Made by a program: the position numbers and the translations under genes
Notes under the pieces: generated by a model
Told to the model about the DNA's origin: nothing
The model's database searches: none
The model's input: only the letters and a program-made list of their open reading frames with translations
Source: Alentia gelatinosa
Lineage: Eukaryota; Annelida; Polychaeta; Phyllodocida; Polynoidae
Assembly (NCBI GenBank): GCA_950022655.1
Contig: OX465580.1
Location: 44,142,028-44,206,027, forward strand
Length of the DNA: 64,000 nt
Reading direction: 5' to 3'
Shown: positions 11,005 through 23,100 of the stretch, in pieces
How the letters are laid out: each line of letters opens with the position of its first letter
Numbering within the stretch: the first letter of the stretch is position 1

Positions 11005-14000
11005 GTGAGTTCTTAAATTCTAATGATTACTTTCTACCTCAGTTTCATTTTTCATCTGCCTAAATGACTTAAAAGTTTATACATTCAGGATAATACTGTA
11101 TAGCCTTGGACAGATATAAATATTTTGTACAAATATGCAGTATCATCACCATGCGACCGTACGAATATTATATGCGACCATGCGAACACGCACGCTGATA
11201 TTAAAAGGTTTAATATTGTCGCATGCCAGGCGAACTCTAGACGAAAGTATGTGAGTGCTGAATTTGCCTTAGTGAATTTGGCGCTTAATACCAATATAAA
11301 TCTATCATATTGACAACATTTCCGGTACCAATCAAATCAAATGAAATTTATTTGATTAATGTTTTCTAAATTTCAGAAATACAATGCGACATTATGTAGA
11401 ATGGATTCAGATCATGATAATCGCACTAACGGTGAGGAACTTGGGGATCCTGATTGTACCTGGACGAAAGGATCAATACCAAAGAGAACCACAGGATTAA
11501 CCCATCCAGGTAGATCCGGGGTTATTTCATGTGCAACTGTATGTTTGCCTGAAGTTACCATTTCTAGTCAGGTGTTATGCTGCGTACAATGTCCACTAAA
11601 TGTTTGTCATTTACTGTAAGAGGAAATATTTCATTCGCTTTATGAGTGACTCTACTTTATTCTTTAATGCATATGTTTAGATATACTAGATACGAATAAA
11701 TAGTGTTAAAAACCAACATTGAAATATCAAATAAATCAGAGTCAACATACCTAAACATGCAAAGTAGATGGTCATATTGTTGCATTATAGAATAAAGAAA
11801 TATCCATGTGCAACAGTCGCAGGATATCTATAGGGGTGGCTACAAAAAGGGCCACCAGATTTCAAACAGAGTACAGCCAAGTCTCGTCCACATGAGATTC
11901 CTTTAGGATACGAGAGCTAGAAGATGGCTATATCTCGTTTAATAAAAGCCAAGACACCTCGTTGGTGGGCTCTTAACTCATTAAATTTGTCTTATGATCT
12001 ATTTTATGTAACGATTCTGGCCATGGTTCGTCCACGAGGTCGTACATCGTTCGATAGATCGTATCGAAGCTCAAAGATTGGCGAATCATATAAGTCAATG
12101 CTTATTAGCACAATAAGTATTCCACTATTTACGCAAGTTAACCCTAGCTGTGGCCAAGATCACAGGCTCTCCTATAATGACCATGAGAATCAGTCCTTTG
12201 GAATATCAGCCTGAAATCTTTAAGAACTGGTAAATGTTGTAAACTCCCAGTATCACTCGTGCCTGACATACAATTATGTTCACTGTTTATTCGATAGGTA
12301 TATGCGAACCATTGGATAATGAAGAGTGCCAAAAGATTAATAATTGGGAGGTATGTCAATCGAAGGAGTGGAAATGTCCAGACGTAGAGGAAGAAGGTAC
12401 AGTCCCATTCCTTTGGTTGCCATTTTGATAATCATCGGTGACTGATGCAGTTTGATACACACCACTTGAAATTAAGCGAATCTACCCTCATCTAACAGGG
12501 AATTCCTTACCATCGAGAATACGTTTTGATACTCAATTTCCATTGTGTCATCAAAGAGGCTATTCCACTGTAGTATCATAATGCCGTGCAGTACTGTGAA
12601 CTGTTCTTCACTATATATTTTGTACAGTACCCTTTGTCATACATAGACAATGTTGACTGGGTTCAGATACAAGCGGTCGTATGCTCCGAGAAGATGACAC
12701 GTAGTAATATCCTAGCACATGCGAGGATATTGTCCAGAGGCAACTCTTAGGTGTACATACAGCCGCTTTTATCTGAGACCAGTCTATATTGCGTCAGTTA
12801 TCCACCTTTTCCTGAGAAGTTGCGTACCAACATTAGTTCATTTTAGGTATGCACTATTTTTTCATATACACTTTTTTACCGTATGTGCCGGCTTTTGCAG
12901 CTCGGAGTATACGACATATCCGTATGCTCATGATGTCCATGTGTTTTCTATCGGTCCACACTTTGTATATGGTGGATAATAAACCTTTATACCGAACATG
13001 TTGAAACATCGGCTCAATGTAGACTTTCCCTACCATATGGCTTCAATGCCAATTTTCTGTGACATATCATGAATGTCGAGTATATAATGAATATATTACA
13101 AGATACCATGTACAGCCTACAAGACTGAAAGAGGTTGACATTATTGTTGGAAAATCGACCTAATGGCCTCATTCAGTGAATAACATCAAGCCCCATCTTG
13201 TACTGTGTGGTGTACTGCTGTAGTAAGGTTGTCCTATATAATTGACAAAAAGAGGTCATCTCTTGAATACTCAACATGTCGCATAACCCTAAAATCAGTA
13301 AGTTAATACATTTTTCCATGGGTGGTACATTACAATTTCAGGTGTGCAAAATATCACATTGCGCTTTAATCGAACTGCAGTTCCACCTACCGTGACCAAC
13401 TATTACTGCATGTCATTCGACCTACCATCGGATAGACCTTTCCACATTGTAGCTACCAAGCCAGAGCTGGACAACAAAGTGGTCATGCATCATCTACTCC
13501 TGTATGGATGTGACGATCCTGGTAGGGGTTTTATAACAATGTCTTGGTCAAACTGACAATTCCCTTCAGTCCTTTGTATATGACATGCAAAAGCCTATCT
13601 AGCAAATACGTTTATAGAAGTTCTAAGTATATTTGTGTGAGTATGAGTGTGCATCTGCCTGTAAGAATGTACATGTGAGATAATTATTTGCATGTACTTG
13701 CATACTAGCGGTTTTTGTGTATTAACGGAGTATACCCTCGCCAATAACAAACATAATAGCAACAGACTAACATCACATTTTTCATCCATTTGTGTAAAGT
13801 TTCCTTTATTGCTCACAGTGTTTACATTCATTCTTGCCTTCATTCTTTGTCGTTCATTATACACATTTAAAATTTCATACAGTGTGATGACAGAATATCA
13901 AATGCTCATACAAAGCAATAGAGGGGGCATGTGGCTTCATTTCTATTGGAATAGTATTCTAGACATTAGCAGATGATTTGCCTTATTTCATATATTGTAG

Positions 14001-17000
14001 ATATCAACTTGCGATTCAGGTGGTAATATTGGTCTCCGTTAATTTGATTTTTGTAAAAAATCATTATGTAGTCTCAGTTACACCCGTGGCACATATGTTT
14101 AACGAGGAAGTATTATTGACATAATAATCATTTCCCTGTAACAATGAAACAATGAAAGTATCAGTTACGCACAGGTGTACGCGTTCAATCATAATCCTTT
14201 CAGTGACACTCTTGAATTCCGTTTCATATTCAAGATGATGAAGTGATAGAAGCATTCCGTACACCTAAACCTTGTTCAATGATGGCACGAGGAGATTGTA
14301 ACACTATGATAGCTGGCTGGACAGTCGGCGCTCTTGGCTCGTGCAATGACGGACTGAATGCGGGGTTCCGGATCGGCAAAGGTAGCTTCACCAAGGCTGT
14401 GATGGAGGTTGGCACAAACTACATTTGATTTTATTCTGATGAACGAGAAAGAAACACCACAGAACAAATATATCTATTTTCCTTATCGTTTGTCATTATC
14501 AGCCTTTTCCTCTTTGTGCTAATACAAAAATTCTACAGTGAGCTCGATGGGATTTGCCCCTTTTCGCTCCAGAGGGTAACAGCATTCGCTTCCAAAGTCA
14601 CATTAGTCGTAGACAGTTATCGATCTTGCAAGGAGGTTAATAGAACAGAATGTGGGACTGTGTGCAAATATATAACATGTAGTTTATGTACTCCAGTTAA
14701 AAGCTGTAGTGCTACCAAACTCTGTTTCCATCGAACAGTTCCACTGGAATAATCCTCAGATGAAGGCTGGAATGTGGGACTCATCTGGCCTAACCTTGTT
14801 CTTTACTCCGAAATTGCGAGAATATGATCAAGGCCTATTGACTTTGGGGCAAATGGGACTTCATATTCCTCCAAATGCGGATCGTGCCACATTTACAGCA
14901 AAATGTAAAGGATCATGCACCAAGGGCCTCAAGAGAGATCTCCACATCGTCAGCACTCTCATGCACATGCACTATTTGGGTAGGTTATTATACCTAGATT
15001 GATTATATCTGAAAAAGGTAGCTCAATGCATTTTTAACAAACCAGAATAGGATTTTTGGAATGTATGGACACTTATTTACCTGTAATTATATCTTCTATG
15101 CACATAATCTCACGTCGCCTAATAGCCCATAACACCACCAATTAATGTTGTTCTCTTATGCAGACTTTGCAACTACTAATTGATAACCTTATAATTATGT
15201 TTTTGTTAGCATGCCTGTATAATGCTTATGATAATACAGGTGTGGCAGGCCATGTTGATCAATACAGAGATAAGAGATTCATTAGGACTTTGGCAAAGGA
15301 TGATGTATACCATTATGACTCTCCAGTCAGCCATCGGTAGGTTGTTTCCCTTCTCTTGTCAGCCATGAGTAAGTAGTGTTTCTCTCCAGTCAACCATGAG
15401 TAGGTTGTTCTTTCTCACCTATCAGTCAGAAGTAGGTTGTCCTTCAACAGTCAGTTACGAGTAAGTAGGTTTCTCCTCTCAAGTCGACCATTAGCAAATT
15501 ATGGTTCTACATTCACACCACATCTACTCTTATGGTTTTAACCCACTCTGTTATTGGTGGTAAAGTTGGGAGTTAGATAAGCTTTAATAAAGTGTAAATT
15601 AAGATATTGAAAACGATAATCTCGTTGAGAACGAATAGAATGTAATGACCACTACATCTAATAGAAAAATTATACTTTTGTTCACATTCATTTTATATGT
15701 AGGATGATTATGAATTTCTCTATTCTCAGTTTCGACCCTCCAGCCACATTCCAACCAGGAGATTCACTGGAGATACAATGTGTGTTCAGTTCCCCGTACC
15801 GCACTGGCTTCACCTACTATGGCGATGGAACCCAGGTAAATAGGCTCATTTCATTATGTAAATGGCAGCGAGATAAATAAAGCAACTCACCTGAATTCGT
15901 GATTTAGTCTCCCTCTCTTACATAGCACAATATATCATCGATTCGATATTGTAGAACACCATATCCAATATGAAAAATGTATAAATTCAACTTTAAAATA
16001 CTGCTATGGCCAGAACATTACGAAACCTAAAAGTGATATTTCAAGTGTTTTCCAAGTTTCTCTATATCTGATATCATAGTTTTTTTGTTGAAGTCCACCA
16101 TATGAAAATTACATAACATGAATGAATATATCAAAGAAAAAGTGTTTCCATAACAATGGTTAATGAGAAATTCTCGTTATTGATAAAAAATGAGTGAAAT
16201 ATTTTAACAATATCAAAACAATTGAGGGAACATGAGGCAAATCCATTTAATATACACGTTTTTTAACTCCAGAATGCTCTTTAGAATGCACAAACAAATT
16301 CCCCTATCATTGTTTTTATCTTAAAGAGATATCCTACAACTCACGCAGGCCACCTGGTGATTCTTAGATATTTTCAATTATCAGCCAAAATTGGTTCTTT
16401 CTGATTCATTTTAGTTCTAAATGAGTAAATTTAATGTTTGATCCAGTTTATCCAATTTAAATGGGTAAAATAGGCTAATTTACAATATGGTTTTCTTCAA
16501 ATCTTTTAAAATCAAGGAGAGTGACCTATGATTTTTAAAGCTTTAATACATAGTACTATACACCAACTATATCCTGTGAATGTTTGAGATCAAAAGGACA
16601 TGGGTTTTACTATATATATTCTATTATAAAATTAGCACGGTGACCCCCGATTTTTAAATTATCTGTGTGTTCTACAACGCTTATAGATCATGATATTTAA
16701 ATTTCAGGAAAATGACATGGATTCTAATTTACGAGTAAAATTATCCGATATGCCTTTGATATTGTAACTGATTACTGTGATGTGGATGTTTCTCTTGGCA
16801 TAACTCTGGACATATATAATTAATGTGCCTTGGACAAATAGTTCCCAAGAAACAGTTGACACAGCAGTCATCCAAGCTATATAACTAAGTGATTATGATA
16901 TGCTCTTGATCGTCAACAAATCTCTGAAACATTACATTTTGTCATAGAACTTCTCGATTATGGCCAGTGTCAATTCCTTTACACACGTTATGGACACATT

Positions 17001-17543
17001 ATTAACCCTTTACATAATTTACAATATGCTAACTCGGCTATTGCATGATTTGTACATGATATCATTAATCATTGACATTTTTCTGATTTTTCAATTCATA
17101 TTTAGGATGAAATGTGCTTTGCCTTCATAAACTACTACCCAAAGGCTGACTTCGATGTTTGTGTCCAATTCGGCATGGTGGACACTTGCCGACCTGAGAA
17201 AAAGAAAAAACCACTTCCTGGAGAATGTGATCTACATGATTGGAAAGTTTTAGATGATCTTTACCTGAAGGTTGGGGAGTACTGTGATGATACTGGGGAG
17301 ACATGTAAGCCCAAATGCCGTGAATTTCTACTGCAGGATCCACATCCGTGTCTCAAAGGAGATGAGAAGCTTTTACTCGACTGGACTCACCGGAAAGACA
17401 CCAACCTGACCCGGGCCAGCAGATCATGTGACATGTTGCGTCAGACACTGGCACATTCTGCTGGGACGGTGCCAGGAGACCTTGGTGGGATGTACCTGAT
17501 TGGAGCAGCTCTCATGGTGGTTGTCAATGTCCTCAGCGGCTAA
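10801..17543 (+). CDS. Temptin-like / copper type II monooxygenase (DBH/MOXD-like), nine exons
   Basis: Exons: 10801-11004, 11377-11509, 12298-12396, 13342-13521, 14235-14407, 14739-14979, 15240-15336, 15730-15835, 17106-17543. All introns are GT/AG and all phases match, giving 556 codons and a TAA stop. Residues 1-20 are a signal peptide; about 20-130 are a temptin-like Cys-rich domain; about 146-330 and 330-450 are the Cu2 monooxygenase N and C domains; 537-556 is a hydrophobic tail that suggests a GPI or membrane anchor. Copper ligands expected from PHM/DBH are all there: H195/H196 (MHH), H265 (FHWNNP), H339/H341 (HMH), M414 (DEMC). The family uses ascorbate and O2 to hydroxylate small amines or peptide glycine; the substrate here cannot be told. 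Temptin is known as a mollusc pheromone-associated secreted protein. Domain calls are from memory of motifs. The residue 446-546 region is Cys-rich and less familiar. Confidence 0.9.
11377..11509 (+). CDS. Exon 2: temptin-like domain, MDSDxD..TNGEELGDP motif
   Basis: Acceptor TTTCAG; encodes LCRMDSDHDNRTNGEELGDP, a calcium-loop-like stretch characteristic of temptin, then DCTWTKG and GLTHPG. Ends phase 1 at CCAG|GTAGAT. Confidence 0.9.
12298..12396 (+). CDS. Exon 3: C-terminal Cys-rich part of temptin-like domain
   Basis: Enters and leaves in phase 1. Encodes ICEPLDNEECQKINNWEVC then KEWKCPDVEEE: four cysteines that end the temptin-like module before the oxygenase begins. Confidence 0.85.
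12658..12985. repeat. Dispersed repeat, copy 1 (intron 3)
   Basis: Shares order and sequence with 24226-24495: a GTATGCTCCGAG block, ggatatt, GCCGCTTTT.TCTGA, TCCACCTTT, CCGGNTTTTG, CGACATA and GGTGGATAATAAA. Within this copy GTCGTATGCTCCGAG is inverted at 12900-12914, suggesting an inverted-repeat element of about 250 bp. Confidence 0.7.
13342..13521 (+). CDS. Exon 4: Cu2 monooxygenase N domain, HH copper ligands
   Basis: Phase 1 to phase 1. Encodes VTNYYCMSFDLPSD, the family's T.Y.C..F.LP motif, and NKVVMHHLLLYGCDDPG with the paired histidines of the CuH site. Confidence 0.92.
14235..14407 (+). CDS. Exon 5: Cu2 monooxygenase N domain, middle
   Basis: Phase 1 to phase 0. Encodes IAGWTVGALGSC, equivalent to the family's W..G..G motif, then GFRIGKGSFTKAVME leading into the third CuH ligand segment. 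Confidence 0.9.
14739..14979 (+). CDS. Exon 6: third CuH histidine, domain boundary and CuM HMH
   Basis: Starts FHWNNP (H265), continues DSSGLTLFFTPKLREYDQG and GLHIPPNA, and ends LMHMHYLG with the two CuM histidines. Phase 0 to phase 1, donor G|GTAGGT. Confidence 0.92.
15240..15336 (+). CDS. Exon 7: Cu2 monooxygenase C domain
   Basis: Phase 1 to phase 2. Encodes DKRFIRTLAKDDVYHYD, the strand after HMHYLG in the family. Just downstream (about 15330-15500) are four loose copies of an AGTCAGCCATNNGTAGGTTG-like unit that repeat the splice-donor area. Confidence 0.85.
15730..15835 (+). CDS. Exon 8: Cu2 monooxygenase C domain
   Basis: Phase 2 to phase 0. Encodes FQPGDSLEIQCVF and YRTGFTYYGDGTQ, matching the GD.L...C and T..G.GT motifs that come just before the copper-ligand methionine. 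Confidence 0.92.
17106..17543 (+). CDS. Exon 9: CuM methionine, Cys-rich tail and anchor
   Basis: Opens with DEMCFAFINYYPK, where the Met is the third CuM ligand. A Cys-rich stretch with a KKKK run follows, then a C-terminal hydrophobic segment GGMYLIGAALMVVVNVLSG right before the TAA, consistent with a GPI signal or tail anchor. Intron 8 is about 1.27 kb. A MITE begins immediately after the stop. Confidence 0.92.
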   Translation, partial: DEMCFAFINYYPKADFDVCVQFGMVDTCRPEKKKKPLPGECDLHDWKVLDDLYLKVGEYCDDTGETCKPKCREFLLQDPHPCLKGDEKLLLDWTHRKDTNLTRASRSCDMLRQTLAHSAGTVPGDLGGMYLIGAALMVVVNVLSG

Positions 17544-18469
17544 AGGCTATTAAGCACACCTTGAGACTTTCCACCTTGAGATATGCTTGAGACATGGGAG
17601 GGGAAATATCTCAAGGACCAGTCGGTCAGCACAGCAGGGGAGGGAAAACAGTCGGCGACATCTGGGACCTGAGCATCGGTATCCACAGCAGGAGGTGGGG
17701 TAGATATCTCAAGGGTCTATCTGTGCACACCTTGAGAAATTTCCTTGGGACTTACTCCTTAAGACTTTCTAGCACTCACACAAAAGTCCCAACGATGGAT
17801 AACAACCTTTTAATATAATACATATTGTTTTTTGATATAATAACTTTTTAATATAATATATATATTTTTTTGGTTTTCGTAAGATTTTTATACAAATACT
17901 TTGTGTGGTTGTAGGGGATGGTAATAGGGACCCACCTTCCATCCCCTACAGTTGCACAAATTATATATATATATATATATATATATTATTATTATATATA
18001 TATAATATGTATATACAAAATTTCAAGAAAACAAGAAACAACATAGATCATATTAATATACTCCCTATTATGGAGATTAGGTTTCCCCCCAAATAATTTC
18101 ATTCTAGTATTCCCACTCGCTCGACTGATTACTATGTGGTATCACCTTGATAGAAGGTGGGTCCCTGTTACCCCAGGGGGAATATCGCAAGTGATGTGCG
18201 AAATCCAAGTGTGCATTGACTGCTTGAGACTTTTCCCTGGGACTGGGAATATCAAACATGCTTGATTTGAAAGTATCATGAAAAATCTCATGAGACTTTG
18301 TACCTCAGTAGGGGGGAAAAGGGGGGAAAAGGGGGGGTACAATATCTTAAGGAAAAAAGTCTCAAGCATGGCACACCTTGAGATATTGCACCGGGAAAAT
18401 ATCTCAAGGGAACTTTTACGGCGGCATAGTCCATGAGATATGCAAAAATCTGAAGGTGTGCTTTGGTCT
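17544..18469. mobile_element. MITE-like element filling the 3'UTR position
   Basis: Starts AGGCTATTAAGCACACCTTG directly after the stop codon TAA and ends, in reverse complement, AGACCAAAGCACACCTTCAG. Inside are many short direct and inverted phrases such as ATATCTCAAGG, CCTTGAGA and GACTTTTTCCC. The 34-36 kb elements use a related end (AGGCCAATGCACAC) and similar internal vocabulary (GATATTGTACCGGGAAAA), so the copies are one family. A right-hand copy of the TAA target was not found. Confidence 0.6.
17960..18010. repeat. (TA)n-rich microsatellite
   Basis: Two TA runs separated by TTATTATTA. Confidence 0.9.
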
Positions 18470-18491
18470 CATATGTATGTTTAAGAATTTA

Positions 18492-18772
18492 GGTCCGGTG
18501 TCCATCTACTACGATTTGCCTCCGATATGATCTACGATGCACCTCCCGAAAAAAATCAAAATAGCGGCGGAAGGTCACCTTATATCGGGGCAGTTGACCA
18601 CGTTTCTGCGATTAGACACCGATAAAAACCACATACATTGCATGGTGGATTGGCATGTCTAGAGATATGTCTACGATTTTGCACCTTCCCGATATGTCTT
18701 CGATATTGACTTTTTGTATCGGAGCCATATCGGGAGGTCTAAATTTATATCGTAGTAGGTGGAGGCCGGGCC
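18492..18772. mobile_element. MITE, family B, TTA target duplication
   Basis: 281 bp flanked by TTA on both sides (18489-18491, 18773-18775). Ends pair as GGTCCGGTGTCCATCTACTA and, reverse-complemented, GGCCCGGCCTCCACCTACTA, both running on into CGAT (20 of 24 match). A 3-bp TWA target is typical of PIF/Harbinger elements. Internal sequence (GGTCACC..TATCGGGGCAGTTGACCAC) recurs inverted in the 62140-63121 element. Confidence 0.75.
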
Positions 18773-18775
18773 TTA

Positions 18776-19878
18776 CTCTTATGCAGCCCCGGTGATACAG
18801 GTAGTTAGCAACTCATGATGAAATCATACAAGCTGATACAAATGCAGGCATATTGTGTGAAATCATAAGTAGAATATTATAATCCACATAAAATCATATC
18901 GTGCGATGTGGACTCTTATCTCTAATATAGGAGTAAGTATACGTAGTGCGTCAATAGAAAAGAATATGAATAGAATGACGATCTTGGGATTACATATTGA
19001 TTATATACAACTAAATTGATGTCCTTATATTATCTTATCTTAACTAAAACATTGATAAAACCTAGTCTAGTTGATAGGAATGTCAGTATACCATTACACT
19101 TCATGTTTTATGCCCATTGCAATGTCTAGACTACTATAAATGTATCCTTGTAGACATTCAATCATGTCTTATGTCAGCTATGCTAAACCTAATTTAGCTG
19201 GTTATTCACTACTGCTATGTGAATAAGCATTGTGTGTACCCTCTGCAGATAAGTATGAATAAATTAGTTCCTATACGACTGCAGTGAGCCTAAATTAATA
19301 ACATCCAGTACATGTACTATTTTATGATAATGTGTAGATGTAATGCGGATATGCGAACCAGTAATAGGGAAAGCCACAGTGCAGAATGGGACTGGAGGGG
19401 ATGCCAGGATACCAATTTGAAAGTTTGAAAGTATTTGGGACATTTCATCAGTGAGCCAGAAAATTGATAGATGGTTCTAAATGTCCCTCTCGATCAGTTT
19501 GAACGGTAAAATATTTCTCAAAAACAGGTTGATTCTTACAAAACGATGAAATTTCGTTCGTATATAATTCTCTGTTCAAAATATATTTTAATTTGAATGA
19601 GATATAGCGAATGAAATACGAGTTTCACATCGGCCACGACACATCTAGAGGTGTCTTCTGGACTGAACAATTTCAGTTTCTCGAATCGTCAGAAGCTCGT
19701 TCGCTGGCGACATATATTTTTCATTATGCTACGTTTTGGCACCAACGAGACTTGTACGATTTTTTTTTTATCGTAGAATTGGAATTCTGGTAGCGGTGAA
19801 AAAAGAAAGATTAGTGGATGGGAGACTAAGAATACGTCTGCGTCCAGTCCGTAGTTCGTCCTGGGTAAATGCATTTAA
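18776..19878. other. Non-coding spacer
   Basis: AT-rich, no recognisable exon, RNA gene or element. Confidence 0.45.
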
Positions 19879-20085
19879 ATGGACTTCCTGGCCCGGATGG
19901 ACGGACGGGTGCGCAACCTTACAGAACAAATAGGAGCCGACTGGGATCAGCGTAACATGAAGACCAATATAGACATAGCCTGGGGCGCCCACTGTTTGGG
20001 GAGAGACGCAGGAGGCGGGGTATATGTGATGAGCAGTGGGCAGTTGGCTGAAGACGGTCAAAGGGTGGATAGTGTGCCGTTGAAG
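19879..20085 (+). CDS. Candidate exon or coding island, strand uncertain
   Basis: A less AT-rich island begins with an ATG (preceded by TTTAA) and encodes MDFLARMDGRVRNLTEQIG and then VDSVPLK just before GTAATA, a fair 5' splice site. However, all - strand frames are also unusually open here (up to about 115 codons after a possible acceptor CACTAG), so strand choice is not safe. No family recognised. Confidence 0.25.
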
Positions 20086-20124
20086 GTAATAATACTCGGG
20101 ACAGTGACAGCTCCAAAGACCTAG

Positions 20125-23100
20125 TGAACTATGTTTTGTGACAGGATCAGGGTGCTAAACATGATAGAATCCCCAACATTGACACTGCATCTCTCGATAT
20201 ATACCGACATTTATATAGAAGATGTTCTAAACGATAATGCTGATGCTCACCACTAGTTTGATACTACCCTCGTCCAGTATATCGTCCATCTTATCAGTCA
20301 GCCTCACGCACGATAAAATATTATTCAACCCCCGCAGTGGTTACTAAGATCTTTACAACGTTAATGAGTCCAGGCTATAACCTTACTTTGAATAACACAC
20401 AAGGCCTGTTGAAAGTAATAAAGACAGAAACTCAACTCTGAAGAGGATTATATAGGTTTCAACCATTTTATTCTGTACAGAAAAACCCCAAATTTCCACA
20501 TTGAAAGGCACAGTTCTAAAGGAATGCTAAAGGCATACTTCATGGGTTGTTAGGAGCAAAGTTTCTTATGATTTGTCGGATCTCCATGGTCCCTAGAATA
20601 GGCTGTTCTACATTTAGTATATGTGGAGACAGACGGCGTACAATAATAAGAGGACAGTTTCATCCAACAACCACTTATACTGATACCATCAACGTGGGTT
20701 CACAGTATTAAATCCTAGGCAAATATCCTTTCACTGTTTTTCCACCCTTATATTGACTTACGGAGATATTAGAATTCTTGTCGAACGTTAGCAGAATTCT
20801 TATGGCTTAATGCTCCTTAATGACACATCATGAGCCCTAAGGACATAACACTAGCATTCTTAATACAGTCCTCGAAGTAGATATGATGCTGATCAGTTAT
20901 TTACCAACAAACGCAAGCAAGGAAGTTACTACCTCGGTCGGATGAATATTTCAAGGTAGATTACCTTCACTAGGTAGGACAGAGCAGGGTAAAACTAGTG
21001 ATGGTGTTTATGGTCTTCATATTAGGCGGCATACTTTGGGCAGGTCGATTACTTCAAATGCCGTCCCTGCCTAATTTATACATATGACGGTGATATGTAT
21101 GTAGAGTCCGCAATCGTGCTTGCTTTCCTCATTCACACTACATCAATCATCAATGGTTCCCAACAAATTGAGGATGTACATAAGTTTATGTCAATATAGT
21201 TAAATCCCAGACTATTATATCTCTTTGACAGTAATTGTAATTTATCCAACGGTATATGTAGCTTCTAAGGAGAATAAATGTAGACGTATCGTATTGACAA
21301 ACCACTGGTTGACATATATTTCAAATGAATATTTCTACAACTTATTTCACGCCTTCACACCTTTGATGTAAGGAATTCTACTTTAGGGATAATGAGCAAT
21401 TATGGCACAGTTTATAAGAGAAGAGCCGAACTGAGGACTAAATCACTGTTAGGGCAATAAACATCAAATTACTGATTCAGCGTTCAGTCCATCAGCTTGA
21501 CTTACATATCATTGTCTGCCCATCTGGGGATCGTTGCTTCTGTTTTTGTGGTATCGTTGGCTATAATCGTATCACAAATTTATTTTTACGATTACTCTAA
21601 CGATCTTAATGAAAAGGCGTTGCTCTCGGTAAATCGGATTGTATCCCTGTATTCACGCTGTATCGCTTATTTCAACGATGTGATAGCGGTACAACACGTT
21701 CAGGGGAACATATTGAATGAGACAGGGAAAGATTCATTAGTTCTTTAATTATATACAGGTGGCTACCTGGTTAAAACTGGTCTGACATCTAGTGGTGTGT
21801 ATCACTATTTGCTGAAGATAGAGGAACAATGAGGTGGGGGTCGTGATGCCACCACCCATCGTTGATGAGAATATCAGACGAGGTCGTTTTATCCAAATAG
21901 GCTTAAGTGATACATTCCCCAGACGGTCGTCCGCTCTGGTATAAAGGTCAGCATAAAAAGTATCGCTAAAAGCTGTATTTTACGCTGCAGTGTGGCTATG
22001 CGATTGTGATGTGATCCGCTAAAATCCGGGAGCAACGATTTGGTGGATCCGCAAAGGTATCGTAAACGTGGAGCAACGGTCTCCAGAGATAGCAAACACT
22101 TCAGAACAAAGTAAAAAGAACCTATCCTCGCAAAACCGTCAAATTCATTAACGCTCCACAAACGCTTTTATCTGAAGGAGCATTCTCAATCTAGATGAAC
22201 ATTATGGTGTATCTATGCAGTCCCATGTGCTAAAGAAAAAACATATATGGGAGAAAATCGGAAAAGAAATTAGGAAAACCATTGAGATATACCCCCGAGA
22301 TTTTACACAGTTTGAAGAAAGAGAGTAAAAGGGAGTATTCGATCGCCTATAAGCCATTTTTTGATAGCCGATCATTCAGCACTGATCTGCAGTCGGGAAC
22401 AACTGATCGATCTCTTTTGGTATACCGACGGCAGAACAGTGAAGGAAAACAAGATAATATCTCAGAAATATATGTTGGATTATACTGTAATGTTTCTGTC
22501 AAAACCGTACATGGGCGAGGCACCTAGATTTTCGGCGACTTCCGGGCGCTCGCGATTTTCGTGGAGACCTGTTCACGTTGCCGATAAATTTCGGGAAGTT
22601 TTGGGAAATTTTGTATCACTGAAAACACTTCTTCCACACAACGGACAGGCTCAAGAAACTTTGCGAAGCTCTACGAAATTAGTTTTTACATATTTGGATA
22701 AATCGTGTGCGACATTCATGGCTTCCTATACACTGCGATTTTTCTTGGGCAAACTTTAAATTTTATACTTTCCCGGCGAAACTTAACGAATTGGATGCAT
22801 ATGCTCTGTTGTTGTTCTGATAGCTTGAGTGTAACCGTTGGTTACTTAAATGATTCATGTCACTGGGTAGACTAATTCGATACTGGACAACACGGATTCA
22901 CTTTCACCTATAACCAACAATCAACTTGTAATTTGCTTTGTCAAATAATGCGGTTCAGGGAAATCGGGGAACCTCCCGCGAGGGCTTCCCATGGATGACA
23001 TCACCTCGCTTTTAATATGGTCTCTAGACCCTTTTGGAAATCACTAGACCCATTTGGAATTCATCGGAAGATACAAGATTTATTTCGCGGGGTTTCTGCT

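Noticed and set aside
19768..20061. Minus-strand exon continuing the IgSF gene after 26538
   Set aside because: Phase would permit it, but the peptide does not resemble an Ig, transmembrane or cytoplasmic segment and all frames are equally open there.
21497..21748. Small membrane protein with an N-terminal hydrophobic segment
   Set aside because: No start context, splice site or similarity; one hydrophobic run in AT-rich DNA is expected by chance.
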